64,000 bases of DNA from Bacteroidaceae bacterium. GTDB lineage: Bacteria; Bacteroidota; Bacteroidia; Bacteroidales; Bacteroidaceae. Below, in pieces: positions 1 through 9,500 of the stretch (the first letter of the stretch is position 1; every line of letters starts with the position of its first letter). The notes beneath the pieces are model-generated. The model was not told the origin of the DNA, did no database searches, and saw only the letters and a program-made list of their open reading frames with translations. A program made the position numbers and the translations under genes. Location of the stretch: positions 1-64,000 of the forward strand of contig JAILPK010000050.1 of the NCBI GenBank assembly GCA_024699495.1, given 5' to 3'.

Positions 1-479
1 TGCTTCAACACCTTTCTTGAACCATGATGGAGTGATGTCACTGGCATTGCTCACATGCTCGACAGTCTTTATTTCCTAAATTCCGCAGCACTTTAGTTTA
101 ACTATCTTTATAAGTTCCTGAGCAACAAAAAGTTCTTCGACAAGCGAAGCGGCGAAGCCGAGCGGCCCAGGATTTTGTCATGTCAGATTTTTCACTTACC
201 TTAGTGCTGCAAATCAAGACAGGCAAAATCATCAATGACATGGCAAAGGTAAGCATATAATCTGAGAAAATCACTCCTTTTGGAGGAATATTTCACGTAA
301 GAGAGCTTTTTCTGGCATTTTTGCAAAAGCGAAGCCAGGTCACTATTTTCATCAACAGATTGTTGGTCTGATAATGTTGCCGGCTGCCCGCAAAATAAAC
401 TATGGTAGTCAGCATGGCTACAACCGAGGGCTGATTGAAAGTTAAAGAGAGGTTAATATGTGATTTTTCCTTATATTTT
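1..479. other. Gap with no convincing gene
   Basis: I see no supportable gene here. Positions 1-81 read on the minus strand give a short protein-like stretch without a stop, but it begins directly after a TAG and has no ATG. It could be the edge of a gene to the left or a remnant. A minus-strand TACCTTTG element lies at 244-251 and might drive something leftward, though no clear -33 partner is present. Confidence 0.3.
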
Positions 480-510
480 TTTGCGCATGGCAGATTAATC
501 CCTATCTTTG
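480..510 (+). promoter_or_regulatory. Bacteroidetes promoter for the glycan operon
   Basis: TTTG at 480-483 is followed after 19 nt by TATCTTTG at 503-510. This matches the Bacteroidetes primary-sigma consensus TTTG-N19-21-TAnnTTTG exactly. Transcription would start near 516, leaving a leader of about 75 nt before the ATG at 591. Confidence 0.8.
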
Positions 511-530
511 CACACAAAACCAAAGATGCT

Positions 531-573
531 GGAGTTGATAAGGAGGAGAACTCCGGAAGGTGTTCTCTTTTTT
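531..573 (+). promoter_or_regulatory. Attenuator-like leader hairpin
   Basis: GAGAAC (546-551) can pair with GTTCTC (562-567). A run of six T follows at 568-573, so this has the form of an intrinsic terminator before the first gene. GGAGTT (531-536) can instead pair with AACTCC (549-554), which overlaps the left arm of that stem. The two folds exclude each other, as in an attenuator. The function is inferred; no ligand-binding domain or leader peptide is evident. Confidence 0.45.
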
Positions 574-590
574 ACTTTATATAAGATAAG

Positions 591-2717
591 ATGGAAATCC
601 TTCAATATACAAACGTTATGGCGGCGGAGTGGGATGAGTTCGTTGACAAGAGCAAGAACGGAACCTTCCTGCTGAAACGTCAGTTCATGGATTATCACAG
701 TCACCGCTTCACAGACTGTTCGCTGGTGGTTTATGAGGATAACGAGCTGATTGGTCTGTTTCCCGCTAACTGGGACGACGAGACGCGCCGCGTATATTCA
801 CATCAGGGTTTGACCTACGGCGGTCTGATTTATCTTCCAGAGGTAACCCAGCTTCAAGTACTTCAGATGATGCAGGCAATCATGCTCTGGTATATTGACT
901 TTCTGCAAGCAAGGACACTCACCTACAAACCAATACCATATATATACAGCACGTGCGCGGCAGAGGAAGACCTCTATGCTCTGTTCAGGGCCAACGCCCG
1001 ACTGACGTCGCGGGGCGTAAGCAGTGTGGTGGAAATGGACAACCCGCTGAAGCTTCGCAAGCTAAGAATACGTGGTGCGAAGAAGGCTATCGATGCAGGC
1101 CTCTATATAGACAGGATGGTTGACGAAGACTGGTCTGTTCTAAAGGAGTACATGGATATGCTTGAGGAGGGTCTGCAGAAGCATCACAATCTGAAGCCCG
1201 TGCACACATTTGAAGAGATGCAGCTGCTGATGTCACGTTTTCCGCAGCAGATCAAGTTATATCTGACACGCAAGGACCGCAAAACGATTGTTGCCGGATG
1301 TATAGTATTCATAACGCGAAGGGTGGCCCATATACAATATATATCATCCAACGATGAGGGTCGCAAGAACGGGGCTTTGGACCTGCTTTTCAGGCATCTG
1401 ATTTATGAGCGCTTCAAGAACATGGCTTATATAGATTTCGGCATCTCAACGGAGAATCACGGGCACTATCTCAACGAAGGCCTCATATTCCAAAAGGAGG
1501 GCTTCGGGGCGAGGGCAATATGCTACGATGCGTATGAAGTGGAGTTGGACCGCACCGTAATCGAACAGATGCAGCCTGGCATAATCAAAGCGCCACAGGG
1601 GCGTGTCAAATTTCTGGATTTGAAGCGTATCAATGCAAGTTTTGAGCCGGCTCTGAGTGATGCCATCACGCGTGTAGTCCGTAGCGGGTGGTATCTGCAG
1701 GGGAGCGCTGTCAGACAGTTTGAGCGTAATTTCGCCGAATATATTGGAGTAACCGACTGTGTGCTATGCGGCAATGGTCTTGAGGCCCTGACTCTGATTC
1801 TGCGGGCGTACAAAATCCTTAGGAATTGGGATGACGAGTCTGAGGTTATTGTGCCGGCTAACACCTTTATCGCAAGCATTTTAGCAATCAGGGAAGCAGG
1901 GCTGAAACCAGTGCTGTGTGAGCCGACCCCCGAAACCTACCTGATAGATGTCCAAGCCGCAGAGAGTCTGATCAGCGAGCATACTGTAGCAATTATGCCC
2001 GTGCATTTATACGGGCGCGTAGCACCGATGACTCAGATTAACGCTTTGGCTGCAAAGCACAATTGTGTTGTGGTGGAGGATGCAGCACAGGCTCACGGTG
2101 CAAAATACGAAGGAGTAAGAGCCGGCCATCTGGGCAATGCCGCAGGATTCAGTTTTTATCCAGGCAAGAACCTCGGAGCGCTCGGGGATGCCGGATGTAT
2201 CACCACGGACGACGGAGAGTTGGCCGCTTTGGTTCGCAAGCTCGGCAATTACGGTTCGAGCGAGAAATATGTCAACGACTATCCGGGGCTGAACTCACGA
2301 ACAGACGAAATCCAGGCTGCAGCTCTGGATATCAAGTTGCCGCGTCTGGATGCCGACAACGAGCGGCGTAGGGAGATAGCGCGGAGATATGTGGAAGGTA
2401 TAGACAACCTGCTCATACAGAAGCCGGAGATGCCACACAACGAGGCAGACAACGTCTTCTATGTGTTCCCGATAAGGTGCAAATGCCGTGAACAGCTACA
2501 GAACTGGCTTAAAGAACAGGGGATAGAAACGCTGATTCACTATCCCATTCCGCCCCACAAGCAGAAAGCTCTGTCCGAATTTGCAGGCATGAAACTGCCA
2601 GTCACGGAACAGATACACCGTGAGATACTGAGTCTGCCGATATCACCACTGATGACCGACGAAGAGGTGGAGAGGGTAATTGCCGCCCTTAATGTCTTCA
2701 ATTACAATGTGGAATGA
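591..2717 (+). CDS. FemAB/GNAT-like acyltransferase fused to DegT-type sugar aminotransferase
   Basis: A 708-residue two-domain protein. Residues about 1-330 resemble the GNAT/FemAB-like acyltransferases found in polysaccharide loci. Residues about 345-708 are a PLP-dependent DegT/DnrJ/EryC1/StrS aminotransferase. The latter shows the VPANTFIAS segment, the EDAAQAHGA cofactor motif and the PLP lysine at about residue 526 in [14 protein letters not shown]. Enzymes of this family transaminate nucleotide-linked keto-sugars; the fused acyltransferase could acylate the new amine, which is inference. The ATG is about 75 nt downstream of a consensus promoter. The gene overlaps the next by 4 nt (ATGA), so it heads a translationally coupled glycan operon. 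DegT enzymes are usually about 370 residues and stand alone, so the fusion is the unusual point. The exact sugar substrate cannot be read from the sequence. Confidence 0.85.
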   Translation: MEILQYTNVMAAEWDEFVDKSKNGTFLLKRQFMDYHSHRFTDCSLVVYEDNELIGLFPANWDDETRRVYSHQGLTYGGLIYLPEVTQLQVLQMMQAIMLWYIDFLQARTLTYKPIPYIYSTCAAEEDLYALFRANARLTSRGVSSVVEMDNPLKLRKLRIRGAKKAIDAGLYIDRMVDEDWSVLKEYMDMLEEGLQKHHNLKPVHTFEEMQLLMSRFPQQIKLYLTRKDRKTIVAGCIVFITRRVAHIQYISSNDEGRKNGALDLLFRHLIYERFKNMAYIDFGISTENHGHYLNEGLIFQKEGFGARAICYDAYEVELDRTVIEQMQPGIIKAPQGRVKFLDLKRINASFEPALSDAITRVVRSGWYLQGSAVRQFERNFAEYIGVTDCVLCGNGLEALTLILRAYKILRNWDDESEVIVPANTFIASILAIREAGLKPVLCEPTPETYLIDVQAAESLISEHTVAIMPVHLYGRVAPMTQINALAAKHNCVVVEDAAQAHGAKYEGVRAGHLGNAAGFSFYPGKNLGALGDAGCITTDDGELAALVRKLGNYGSSEKYVNDYPGLNSRTDEIQAAALDIKLPRLDADNERRREIARRYVEGIDNLLIQKPEMPHNEADNVFYVFPIRCKCREQLQNWLKEQGIETLIHYPIPPHKQKALSEFAGMKLPVTEQIHREILSLPISPLMTDEEVERVIAALNVFNYNVE

Positions 2718-3616
2718 ACATCTATGTGCTGATATCTACGATTGACGATGGCATAAAGGCTGTGCTCCCCATGCTGCTCCCGGAAGAGGAGGGTGTCAGG
2801 TATGTAATCAGTTGGCAGCAAAGCAAGCTACCAGCCACCCCCTCAGTGGCTGAGTCAGCAGCAAGCAACATGCTTTCCGTCCCTCCGGCTGAGTTAGCTG
2901 CAAGCAACATGCTTTCCGTCCCTCCGGCTGAGTTAGCAGCAAGAAAGGATGTGACGGTGGCTTCTATCTGCGGCAGAGGTCTTTGCAGGAATCGCAACAA
3001 CGCCATTGAGACAGTTTTACAAATGCTTTCCGACCCTCTCGAAGATGCTGTATGTGTGATAGCAGACGATGACGAGCGCTTGGTACCAGAAGCCTTCGCC
3101 CGAATCCGAAAAGCCTACGATGCAAACCCTAAATTGGACGGAGCCCTGTTCAGAATACGCAGTTCTGCAGACGGTGGATATTTCAAGGTTTACCCAGACA
3201 AAAGCATGGCCTACGGCATTCACCCGCGAAGCTATTATCCCAGTTCGCTGGAGATGACATTCCGCACCCGCGTGTGGCAGACGGGTATTCGTTTCAACGA
3301 GCGTTTTGGGCTGGCTTCTGAACAGTTGTGTGCAGGCGAAGAAGAGGTGCTCCTCGCAGATATCCTGCGGAAGGGCCTGTCAGTAAGGATTATCCCCGAA
3401 GACATCGGTATGACCGACCCGAACACTACAGGCGGCAGAGCGATGGATGAAAAGATGCTGCGCTCAAAGGGAGCCGTGTATGCCTACACCCACTCAATCG
3501 CATGGGCCTTCTGCCGCAGCTGGCGCGAAGCCCTCTCCCTGGGCTGGAGACACCGTCAATCACCAGTAACCATTTTCCGCAATATCTGGAGCGGAGCAAA
3601 ATATATCCGCTCATGA
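2714..3616 (+). CDS. Glycosyltransferase, GT-A/GT2-like
   Basis: A 300-residue protein of glycosyltransferase type. The best landmark is the acidic IADDDERL motif at about residues 116-123, which fits the metal/nucleotide-sugar DxD motif of GT-A folds. It is followed by the segments of GT2-like enzymes. The N-terminal part is interrupted by a 13-residue tandem repeat ([13 protein letters not shown] twice, after a degenerate copy) at about residues 49-75, exactly where a beta strand or loop of the nucleotide-binding half would be expected. The gene overlaps its neighbours by 4 nt at both ends, so it is likely co-translated with them. Substrate and product are unknown. The repeat may be a tolerated loop expansion or may impair the enzyme. 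Confidence 0.7.
   Translation: MNIYVLISTIDDGIKAVLPMLLPEEEGVRYVISWQQSKLPATPSVAESAASNMLSVPPAELAASNMLSVPPAELAARKDVTVASICGRGLCRNRNNAIETVLQMLSDPLEDAVCVIADDDERLVPEAFARIRKAYDANPKLDGALFRIRSSADGGYFKVYPDKSMAYGIHPRSYYPSSLEMTFRTRVWQTGIRFNERFGLASEQLCAGEEEVLLADILRKGLSVRIIPEDIGMTDPNTTGGRAMDEKMLRSKGAVYAYTHSIAWAFCRSWREALSLGWRHRQSPVTIFRNIWSGAKYIRS
2861..2938 (+). repeat. 39-bp in-frame tandem repeat inside a glycosyltransferase
   Basis: Two nearly identical 39-nt units (2861-2899 and 2900-2938) differ only at the last base. A degenerate third unit lies just upstream (about 2823-2860). The unit is 13 codons, so gain or loss of copies keeps the reading frame. Each unit contains the small dyad AGCAacaTGCT. Confidence 0.9.
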
Positions 3617-4569
3617 AGCCGCTGCTGACCGTTGTCGTCCCGGTGTATAACCGTTCGCACCTGATAGAGCGTACGCTGAACAGTATTGCAGCGTCGGATT
3701 GCCGGGATTTTGTTCTTAAGGTGGTGGATAATGCCTCTACCGACGAATCGCTGGCTGTATGCCGCCAATGGGCGAAGCGCAACGCCCCTGCCTGTGAAAT
3801 AAGCATCGAAGTGCTCGAGGAACCGAAGGCTGGAGCTCCCTATGCTCGCAACCGCGGGCTTGCAGGATGCGACACTCCGTATATTTATTTCTTCGACAGC
3901 GACGACATCTGCTCAAAGGATTTCATCGGCGATGCAACCGAGGCTCTTGCAAACGGGGATGCCGACATACTTTTCGCACCGGTACAGATGCAGGCGGGGG
4001 GACGGCTGAAGGTGCGTGATTACGTAGAAGGCGGCGGTATCACAGAACAGTTGGGATGCAGCATGTTCAGTACCCACTCTATGGTGTTTCGAACAGAGTG
4101 GCTGAGAGATATCGGCGGCTGGAGAGAGGACTTGACTGTATGGCAGGACTGGGAACTCGGTGTGCGCGCCTTGATAAGGAGAGCAAGGATAAAATGGATG
4201 ACTGCTCATCCCTATCATCGCATTGCCATCCACGACGACAGCATAACCGGCAGCAGTATGGGGCAGACTTTGGAGGGGACTCTCCATGCCATGCGGTGCG
4301 TGACTGAAGAAATCAGGAATGCGGCCACTATCTCATCAGGGGAGAAAGACAAATGTATGCTGGCTTTGTATTTCAGGGCGATGATTATGGCAGGCAAACT
4401 AAGCGGTGAGGGGAATGCCAGAGGCACACAAGCCTACCGGCGCCTGGCGGCAGAAGTGATGCCGAATCCAGGTTTCAAGGCCTCAGCAGCAGGAAGATTT
4501 CTATACACTTATACGGCCCACGGCGGCAGAGGCGCCTGGAGGCTGGCAAGTTTAATTATAGGGAAATGA
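3613..4569 (+). CDS. Family 2 glycosyltransferase
   Basis: A 318-residue GT2 glycosyltransferase. It opens with the classic LLTVVVPVYNRSHLI strand-loop. VVDNASTDES follows, then APYARNRGL and the metal-binding YFFDSDD motif at about residues 96-102. The region around WQDWELGVR fits the acceptor or catalytic-base segment. Such enzymes transfer a sugar from a nucleotide donor on the cytoplasmic face during surface glycan assembly. I chose the ATG at 3613 because it forms an ATGA overlap with the previous stop; an in-frame upstream start at 3502 would lie deep inside the previous gene. The 3' end overlaps the next gene by 4 nt. Donor and acceptor are not predictable. Confidence 0.9.
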   Translation: MKPLLTVVVPVYNRSHLIERTLNSIAASDCRDFVLKVVDNASTDESLAVCRQWAKRNAPACEISIEVLEEPKAGAPYARNRGLAGCDTPYIYFFDSDDICSKDFIGDATEALANGDADILFAPVQMQAGGRLKVRDYVEGGGITEQLGCSMFSTHSMVFRTEWLRDIGGWREDLTVWQDWELGVRALIRRARIKWMTAHPYHRIAIHDDSITGSSMGQTLEGTLHAMRCVTEEIRNAATISSGEKDKCMLALYFRAMIMAGKLSGEGNARGTQAYRRLAAEVMPNPGFKASAAGRFLYTYTAHGGRGAWRLASLIIGK

Positions 4570-5447
4570 GAGGGGCAAAGGCTATGGGTGAATCCATCAG
4601 AAATTTGGTTCTTGTACCTCTGGGCGGCTTGTGCAACCGGCTGAGAGCCATCATGTCAGCCATCCAGCTGGCAAAGGACACCGGAGCTCCGCTGACGATT
4701 ATCTGGCTGCGCGACAAGGGCCTTAATGCAAGGTTTTCCGACTTGTTCCAACCGCTTCCGGCAATAGAATCAGTATCATGCTCCATAATCGAATCCGGCG
4801 CGTGGTACTTCTACGGTGTTCCACGGCTCAGAAATCTCTATCTGCCATCACTGCTGCAGATCAATGCCTACGACACTCTTCTCAACGAGGAGCGCATAGC
4901 AAAAATCATGAGATCTGTCCCTGAAGATAATCTTTCAGAAGCAATCCAAAAGCAGCTGAGAGGGAGTGTCTTCATCCAGACTGGATTAGAATTTTATTCT
5001 ACAGACGACAGACAGTTTTTGAATCTCTTCCGCCCTACAGAAGCCATCGGAAGCATTATCGCAGAAAGGACAAAAAGAATCGACAGGCACACCATAGGGA
5101 TTCATGTCAGGCGGACCGACAACGAGCTGTCGGCAAGTCACAGCCCGCTGTCTGCATTTGAGGCAGCTATGAAGGAAGATCTGACGCGCGACCCTGAAGC
5201 TTCGTTTTATCTGGCCACAGACGACGTTACGGTTCAGACGGAACTGAGCAAGAGTTTCCCCACGTGTTTCTGGAGCCAGACCTCCCCTACCCGATCTACA
5301 CAGCAAGGGATGCAGGAAGCTGTTGCTGAGCTGTTTACCCTTATTACCTGTCCGCGATTCCACGGCTCTTACTGGAGCAGTTTCTCCGACAGGATTAAGG
5401 CTTGCCACAACGAGGGCGAGGCGGATATCATCTGCACAGATGCATAA
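4566..5447 (+). CDS. Fucosyltransferase-like glycosyltransferase (GT23/GT11-type fold)
   Basis: A 293-residue protein with the two hallmarks of the alpha-fucosyltransferase superfamily. These are an N-terminal GGLCNRLRAI loop (about residues 19-28) and the GDP-binding IGIHVRRTDNE motif (about residues 178-188). Members use GDP-fucose or a related GDP-sugar, so fucose addition to the glycan made by this operon is plausible but not proven. The ATG at 4566 overlaps the previous stop by 4 nt; a second ATG six codons later (4584) is possible. It is the last gene of the operon, and a convergent gene ends 39 nt further on. No membrane segment is evident, so it should act in the cytoplasm. Confidence 0.75.
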   Translation: MRGAKAMGESIRNLVLVPLGGLCNRLRAIMSAIQLAKDTGAPLTIIWLRDKGLNARFSDLFQPLPAIESVSCSIIESGAWYFYGVPRLRNLYLPSLLQINAYDTLLNEERIAKIMRSVPEDNLSEAIQKQLRGSVFIQTGLEFYSTDDRQFLNLFRPTEAIGSIIAERTKRIDRHTIGIHVRRTDNELSASHSPLSAFEAAMKEDLTRDPEASFYLATDDVTVQTELSKSFPTCFWSQTSPTRSTQQGMQEAVAELFTLITCPRFHGSYWSSFSDRIKACHNEGEADIICTDA

Positions 5448-5486
5448 TAATGATACGGCTAAACCCTGGCATAGGTTGAATAATTC

Positions 5487-6596
5487 TCAACACACAGAAG
5501 CATAGAAATCCAGATAGCGACGGGCCACCTTGATGTGGTCGTGATGCCGGCGGACATATTCGATGCTGTCGAGCTGAAGCTGGCGGACATCCTCGTCGCC
5601 AGAAAGAAGACGCCTGTAAATCTGATTGTAAACATCCTGCTCTGACGGTTGCACATTCACAATGGGGCGAAGTTCGTGCTCCCCAAGGAGTTCATATTGT
5701 TCCTCTTCACCGCCGCCGACGCATATCAGCCCTTTTGACATCCCCATTAGGGCGTTCATGGCTGGAGTATAACTATATAGCTGGTCCAGCAGGACGTGGC
5801 TGGAAGTGAGCATCTGCTGATACTGTTCGAAGGGGACATTCTCTGCTTTCTGCACATCAGTCAGTTCGGGATAATCTGCCTGCAGACGCAACAGCGCACT
5901 ATACATGATATCAGTGCCTTTGTATGCAGAGCGGGACTTCTGTATGCCGATGAAAAAGCGGACCTTCTCACCAGGGTTGTAGAGGCAGGTCGGCGTGATG
6001 TCGGATAAATTTATCGGGAAAGGGATGAAACGCGTCTTTCCGGAATAGAACGGGCGATAGCACATCTCATATTCACAGAGGCCGGTAATGATTCCGTCGC
6101 AATCGTCGGCTATGCGGAGATTCAGTTCCCCCTTAGGCCCATGGAGCCAGTCTCTCGTCCAAATATCCCCCTCGGAGGTATGACGGAGTTCTGCCCCGAT
6201 ATTGAAGTCTGAATAGCGGAATGTTCGGCAGTCCATGCCCACTTTAAGCCAGAAATAGTCAACCCCAAACGCTCCGAGGAATACCCGCCCGTTGTGTTTG
6301 CGCAGATAGCGGTAGAATGGCCACAGGCGTTCAGCCTTCAGACTGAGGAAAACGGGATTTATGAGCTGGACAACATCATAGCCGCGCAACTGCGGCCACA
6401 CACGTGCGATATCGAAGAAGTAACGGAGAGTAGAACGAGTGGAACCAACTGGTCCCCTGCGCAGGTCGATGTCCCGCGGATAGTTCTTCCACCCATCGCC
6501 ATCGGACACCACCGTGACCTCATGGCCTAAGGCACGCAGCCCCTCGGCCAAGGTCCAGTGAACATTGCTGTATTCCCCTACAAGAAGGATTTTCAT
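5487..6596 (-). CDS. GT-B glycosyltransferase (GT4-like)
   Basis: A 369-residue protein that starts MKILLVGEYSNVHW and continues with GLRALGHEVTVVSDG, the typical N-terminal Rossmann entry of GT-B enzymes. The C-terminal half has the SSHVLLDQLYSYTPAMNALMG region and the EEEQYELLGE segment, in the place where GT4 enzymes bind the donor nucleotide. It probably builds a surface glycan in the cytoplasm. Its ATG overlaps the stop of the upstream secreted glucanase-like gene by 4 nt, so the two are translationally coupled even though one product is exported and one is not. It converges with the glycosyltransferase operon on the plus strand. Donor and acceptor are unknown. Confidence 0.8.
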   Translation of the reverse strand: MKILLVGEYSNVHWTLAEGLRALGHEVTVVSDGDGWKNYPRDIDLRRGPVGSTRSTLRYFFDIARVWPQLRGYDVVQLINPVFLSLKAERLWPFYRYLRKHNGRVFLGAFGVDYFWLKVGMDCRTFRYSDFNIGAELRHTSEGDIWTRDWLHGPKGELNLRIADDCDGIITGLCEYEMCYRPFYSGKTRFIPFPINLSDITPTCLYNPGEKVRFFIGIQKSRSAYKGTDIMYSALLRLQADYPELTDVQKAENVPFEQYQQMLTSSHVLLDQLYSYTPAMNALMGMSKGLICVGGGEEEQYELLGEHELRPIVNVQPSEQDVYNQIYRRLLSGDEDVRQLQLDSIEYVRRHHDHIKVARRYLDFYASVC

Positions 6597-9500
6597 TTGA
6601 TGACTTTCGTTCGGCCGTCGATAATATTGATGCCCTTATGCGGGGTTGCCAACCGCTGTCCGGCGAGGTTGTAGATGAGCGGCATGGTGTTCTCAGTCAC
6701 GGCGTAGGGAGCCTTGACTGGTGTGACTGCGTCTGATGACACCAGGGTCAGGCCAAAATGGTCGGCGCTCCACCAGGCTGAAGCAGTAGTATTAACACTG
6801 AAAGAAAGTTCTACTGAAGAGCCGTGTGACACATGAATGGGAGCAGTCTCTATGCGCTGCCACCCCTGATGGTAAGGCGAGCCGGGGTAGGTATCAGCCC
6901 CTGTGCCATTGAAGGTCGCGGTCTGCGAATCAGCCTCTGCAGTTGCAGTGGCAGCGGTAGCAATCCGAATTGTAATCGGAGCCACATCAGCAGAGCCGCG
7001 CACCACGGCGCTGAAGGTGTAGTCGCCCTCAGGCAGTCCTTCGATGGTTTGCTTCAGGCTTGAGTTGTAGGCTCCCGACTTCCATATATTCCAATAGGTG
7101 TTGGTTGCGACTCCGTCAAAGGCTTCCGAGTCTGTCTTGAAGCTCACGTTGGAAGACGTCCAACCATAGTTGCTCGCCCGGGTGGCATCCGGGTTCACGA
7201 TGAAGCGGGAAGCATCACGTGGAAGCGACAGAGTGTCGGAATCGTCCGCATCTCCGAGCGTCGGCATCAGGGCAAGGAGGGCATAATCACTCTTCAGGGC
7301 AGACCTTGCCAAATCTTCAGGAAGGTCACCAGTGCGGAACAGACGGAAGTTGTCGGCTCCCGCCCAGCGCCCGGTCATTGTTCCGAGATTACGTACGCCG
7401 ACTCTCAGTTTACCGTCGGTGACAAGGATGTCGTCAATCGTCGTTATACGATCTAAGTTGAGGGTGTCATCCTCCTCTACAGGAGCGAAATAGAACTGGT
7501 CTGCAGTCTTGGCATAAAGCCCCACCGCGTCGTTGAGTTCCACTCCGACTACTCCGTTCAACGTGTTGAAGATGTTTGCAGTAAGGCGGTAAGTACCATT
7601 TTCCAAATCAGCAATGTCCTGATAGTAATTGAAGTTCATGGCAGCCGCATTGGAATCCCATGCCTCGAAATAAGTATCTCCGGAGCCAGCCTTTGTGTAT
7701 CCGTTTTGGGCATCCATGGAACAAGTCCACCCCTGAATAGAGGTCTTGCTTGTGGCATCTATACCACCATTAGTGATGAGGTTGTTATCCACAGCCGAAG
7801 AGGAGAGAGTCTTACCAGTGCTTGTAGTCACTACAACGCGGAAGTGGTCTCCGTCCAAATCGAAACCGTCGCTTGCTACATTATTAATTAATATCGTCTG
7901 GGAGTCGAACTTGGAGCGGTCGGTGACTTCAGCAATAATCTGCCATACGCCATCCTCACCCTTACGCTCGATGACGCACGTGGAGGTGAGGTCAGTGTTG
8001 GGGTTGGTGATAGTGAAATCCAACTTGCCGCTGGAGTTCTTCTCGATGGCAAGAGAGGGAGTCTTGGCCGATGGAGCCCACCAGTTAGGCACCTTCTGCA
8101 CTGAGGCGTTGTAGGCGAAGGTAGAGCGGTTGTCGCGATAAACCTGGCCAGCGGGCTGCACATAGCCGCTGCTCCAGTTTATCATCGCACGGTAATCGGT
8201 GTCCCAGTTATATACGGAATAACGCTCGATGAAGCTGCAGGTGTCCAGCATCTCTATAATCTCCTGGATGGCCTTGCGGTTCTTCTCCATCTTGTCGCTC
8301 CAGCTGCTGGGCCACGACTCAGTAGTCCAGGAGGCGCCGTTGTTCCATTCGGTAATCCAAATCGGCCGTTTGGTCTTGTTGTATATGGACTTGAGCTGGT
8401 TGTACCACGACTGCACGTTTACAGCCTCATTTGTTCCCCAATAGGCATGGAAGGCGACGTAGTCACAGCGGTATGCCATATCATCGACATGTCCGATGTA
8501 TTCAGAGAGCCACGAGGCGTCAGTTGGAGCGGGTGAGCCTACGCGAACGCCTGCTGTGGCCATTTCAGGGGTCTTGGTACAGGCCGTCCACGCGCTGATT
8601 ACTCCTCCGCAGTCACAGTCGTCATGCTGCTCGCTATGGTCGGGCTCGTTGAACGACAGGATTCCGGAATTCTCGCTGAAGCCTCTTATGGTTGACATCG
8701 AAGGCCAGTAGATATGCTGACGAATAGGGATATACTCAAGGTTGTCAGTGCTGCTGCGGTCGGCGCTCCAAGTATAGAACCATGTGGCGCGCACCTTGTC
8801 ACACTCAGTCTTAATAGCACTGAGAGAGGTGGTGCTGCACCATCCCTTCTTGGACACATATTGCCAGGGACGGATGCAGATGGATGATATGCGCTGGTCG
8901 AGGGCGGTAGGCAGTTCGTTCACGATCAGGTCGGAATGGTCAGCCACATACACGCGACTGTATCCGCCATACTGAGTATTGGTATAAACTGTAGCCATGT
9001 TTCCGCGGCGGAGTATGAAACTGCGGGCGCTGTTGGTCTGCTTGGCAGCGAGAGTTTTGTGATGTCCTGAAGCGACCGTGTATTTTTGTCCGCCGAGATT
9101 CTTCTCCGTATATATTTCCATCGGGCGCACAGTGGCTTTCAGAGGAATCACAGCGGCCCCGTTCAGATATATAGCCACACGGCAATTTGTCCCCTCGCTT
9201 GCAGCAGATTTGTTTATCTGGACATTAGAGAGATAGCGTGACTTCACTTCAGACGGAGTGATGTTGTCGAATATGAGCCAGGTACCGGTGGAACCGAGAA
9301 TGACCTTGTTCCCGGAACCGACCATTGCGCTCCCGGAGGTTGTGATATGGATGTCAACGGTGTCGCTGCGCTCAATACGCACGTCTCCGGAGAGCTGATA
9401 ATAATCCACCTCCTTGCGGCCTATGCTGTTTATATAATCCTCTGATACATAGTTGCTAAGGCTGGCAGAGTAAGAGCCTGCGACAGGAATTATTCTGAAG

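Noticed and set aside
1..81. Protein-like stretch on the minus strand at the left edge
   Set aside because: It begins immediately after a TAG and has no ATG; only a GTG at 54-52 could start it. Too short to decide between a real gene edge and a remnant.
293..523. 76-codon frame on the minus strand
   Set aside because: No recognisable family, and it runs through the promoter of the glycan operon. It is probably chance.
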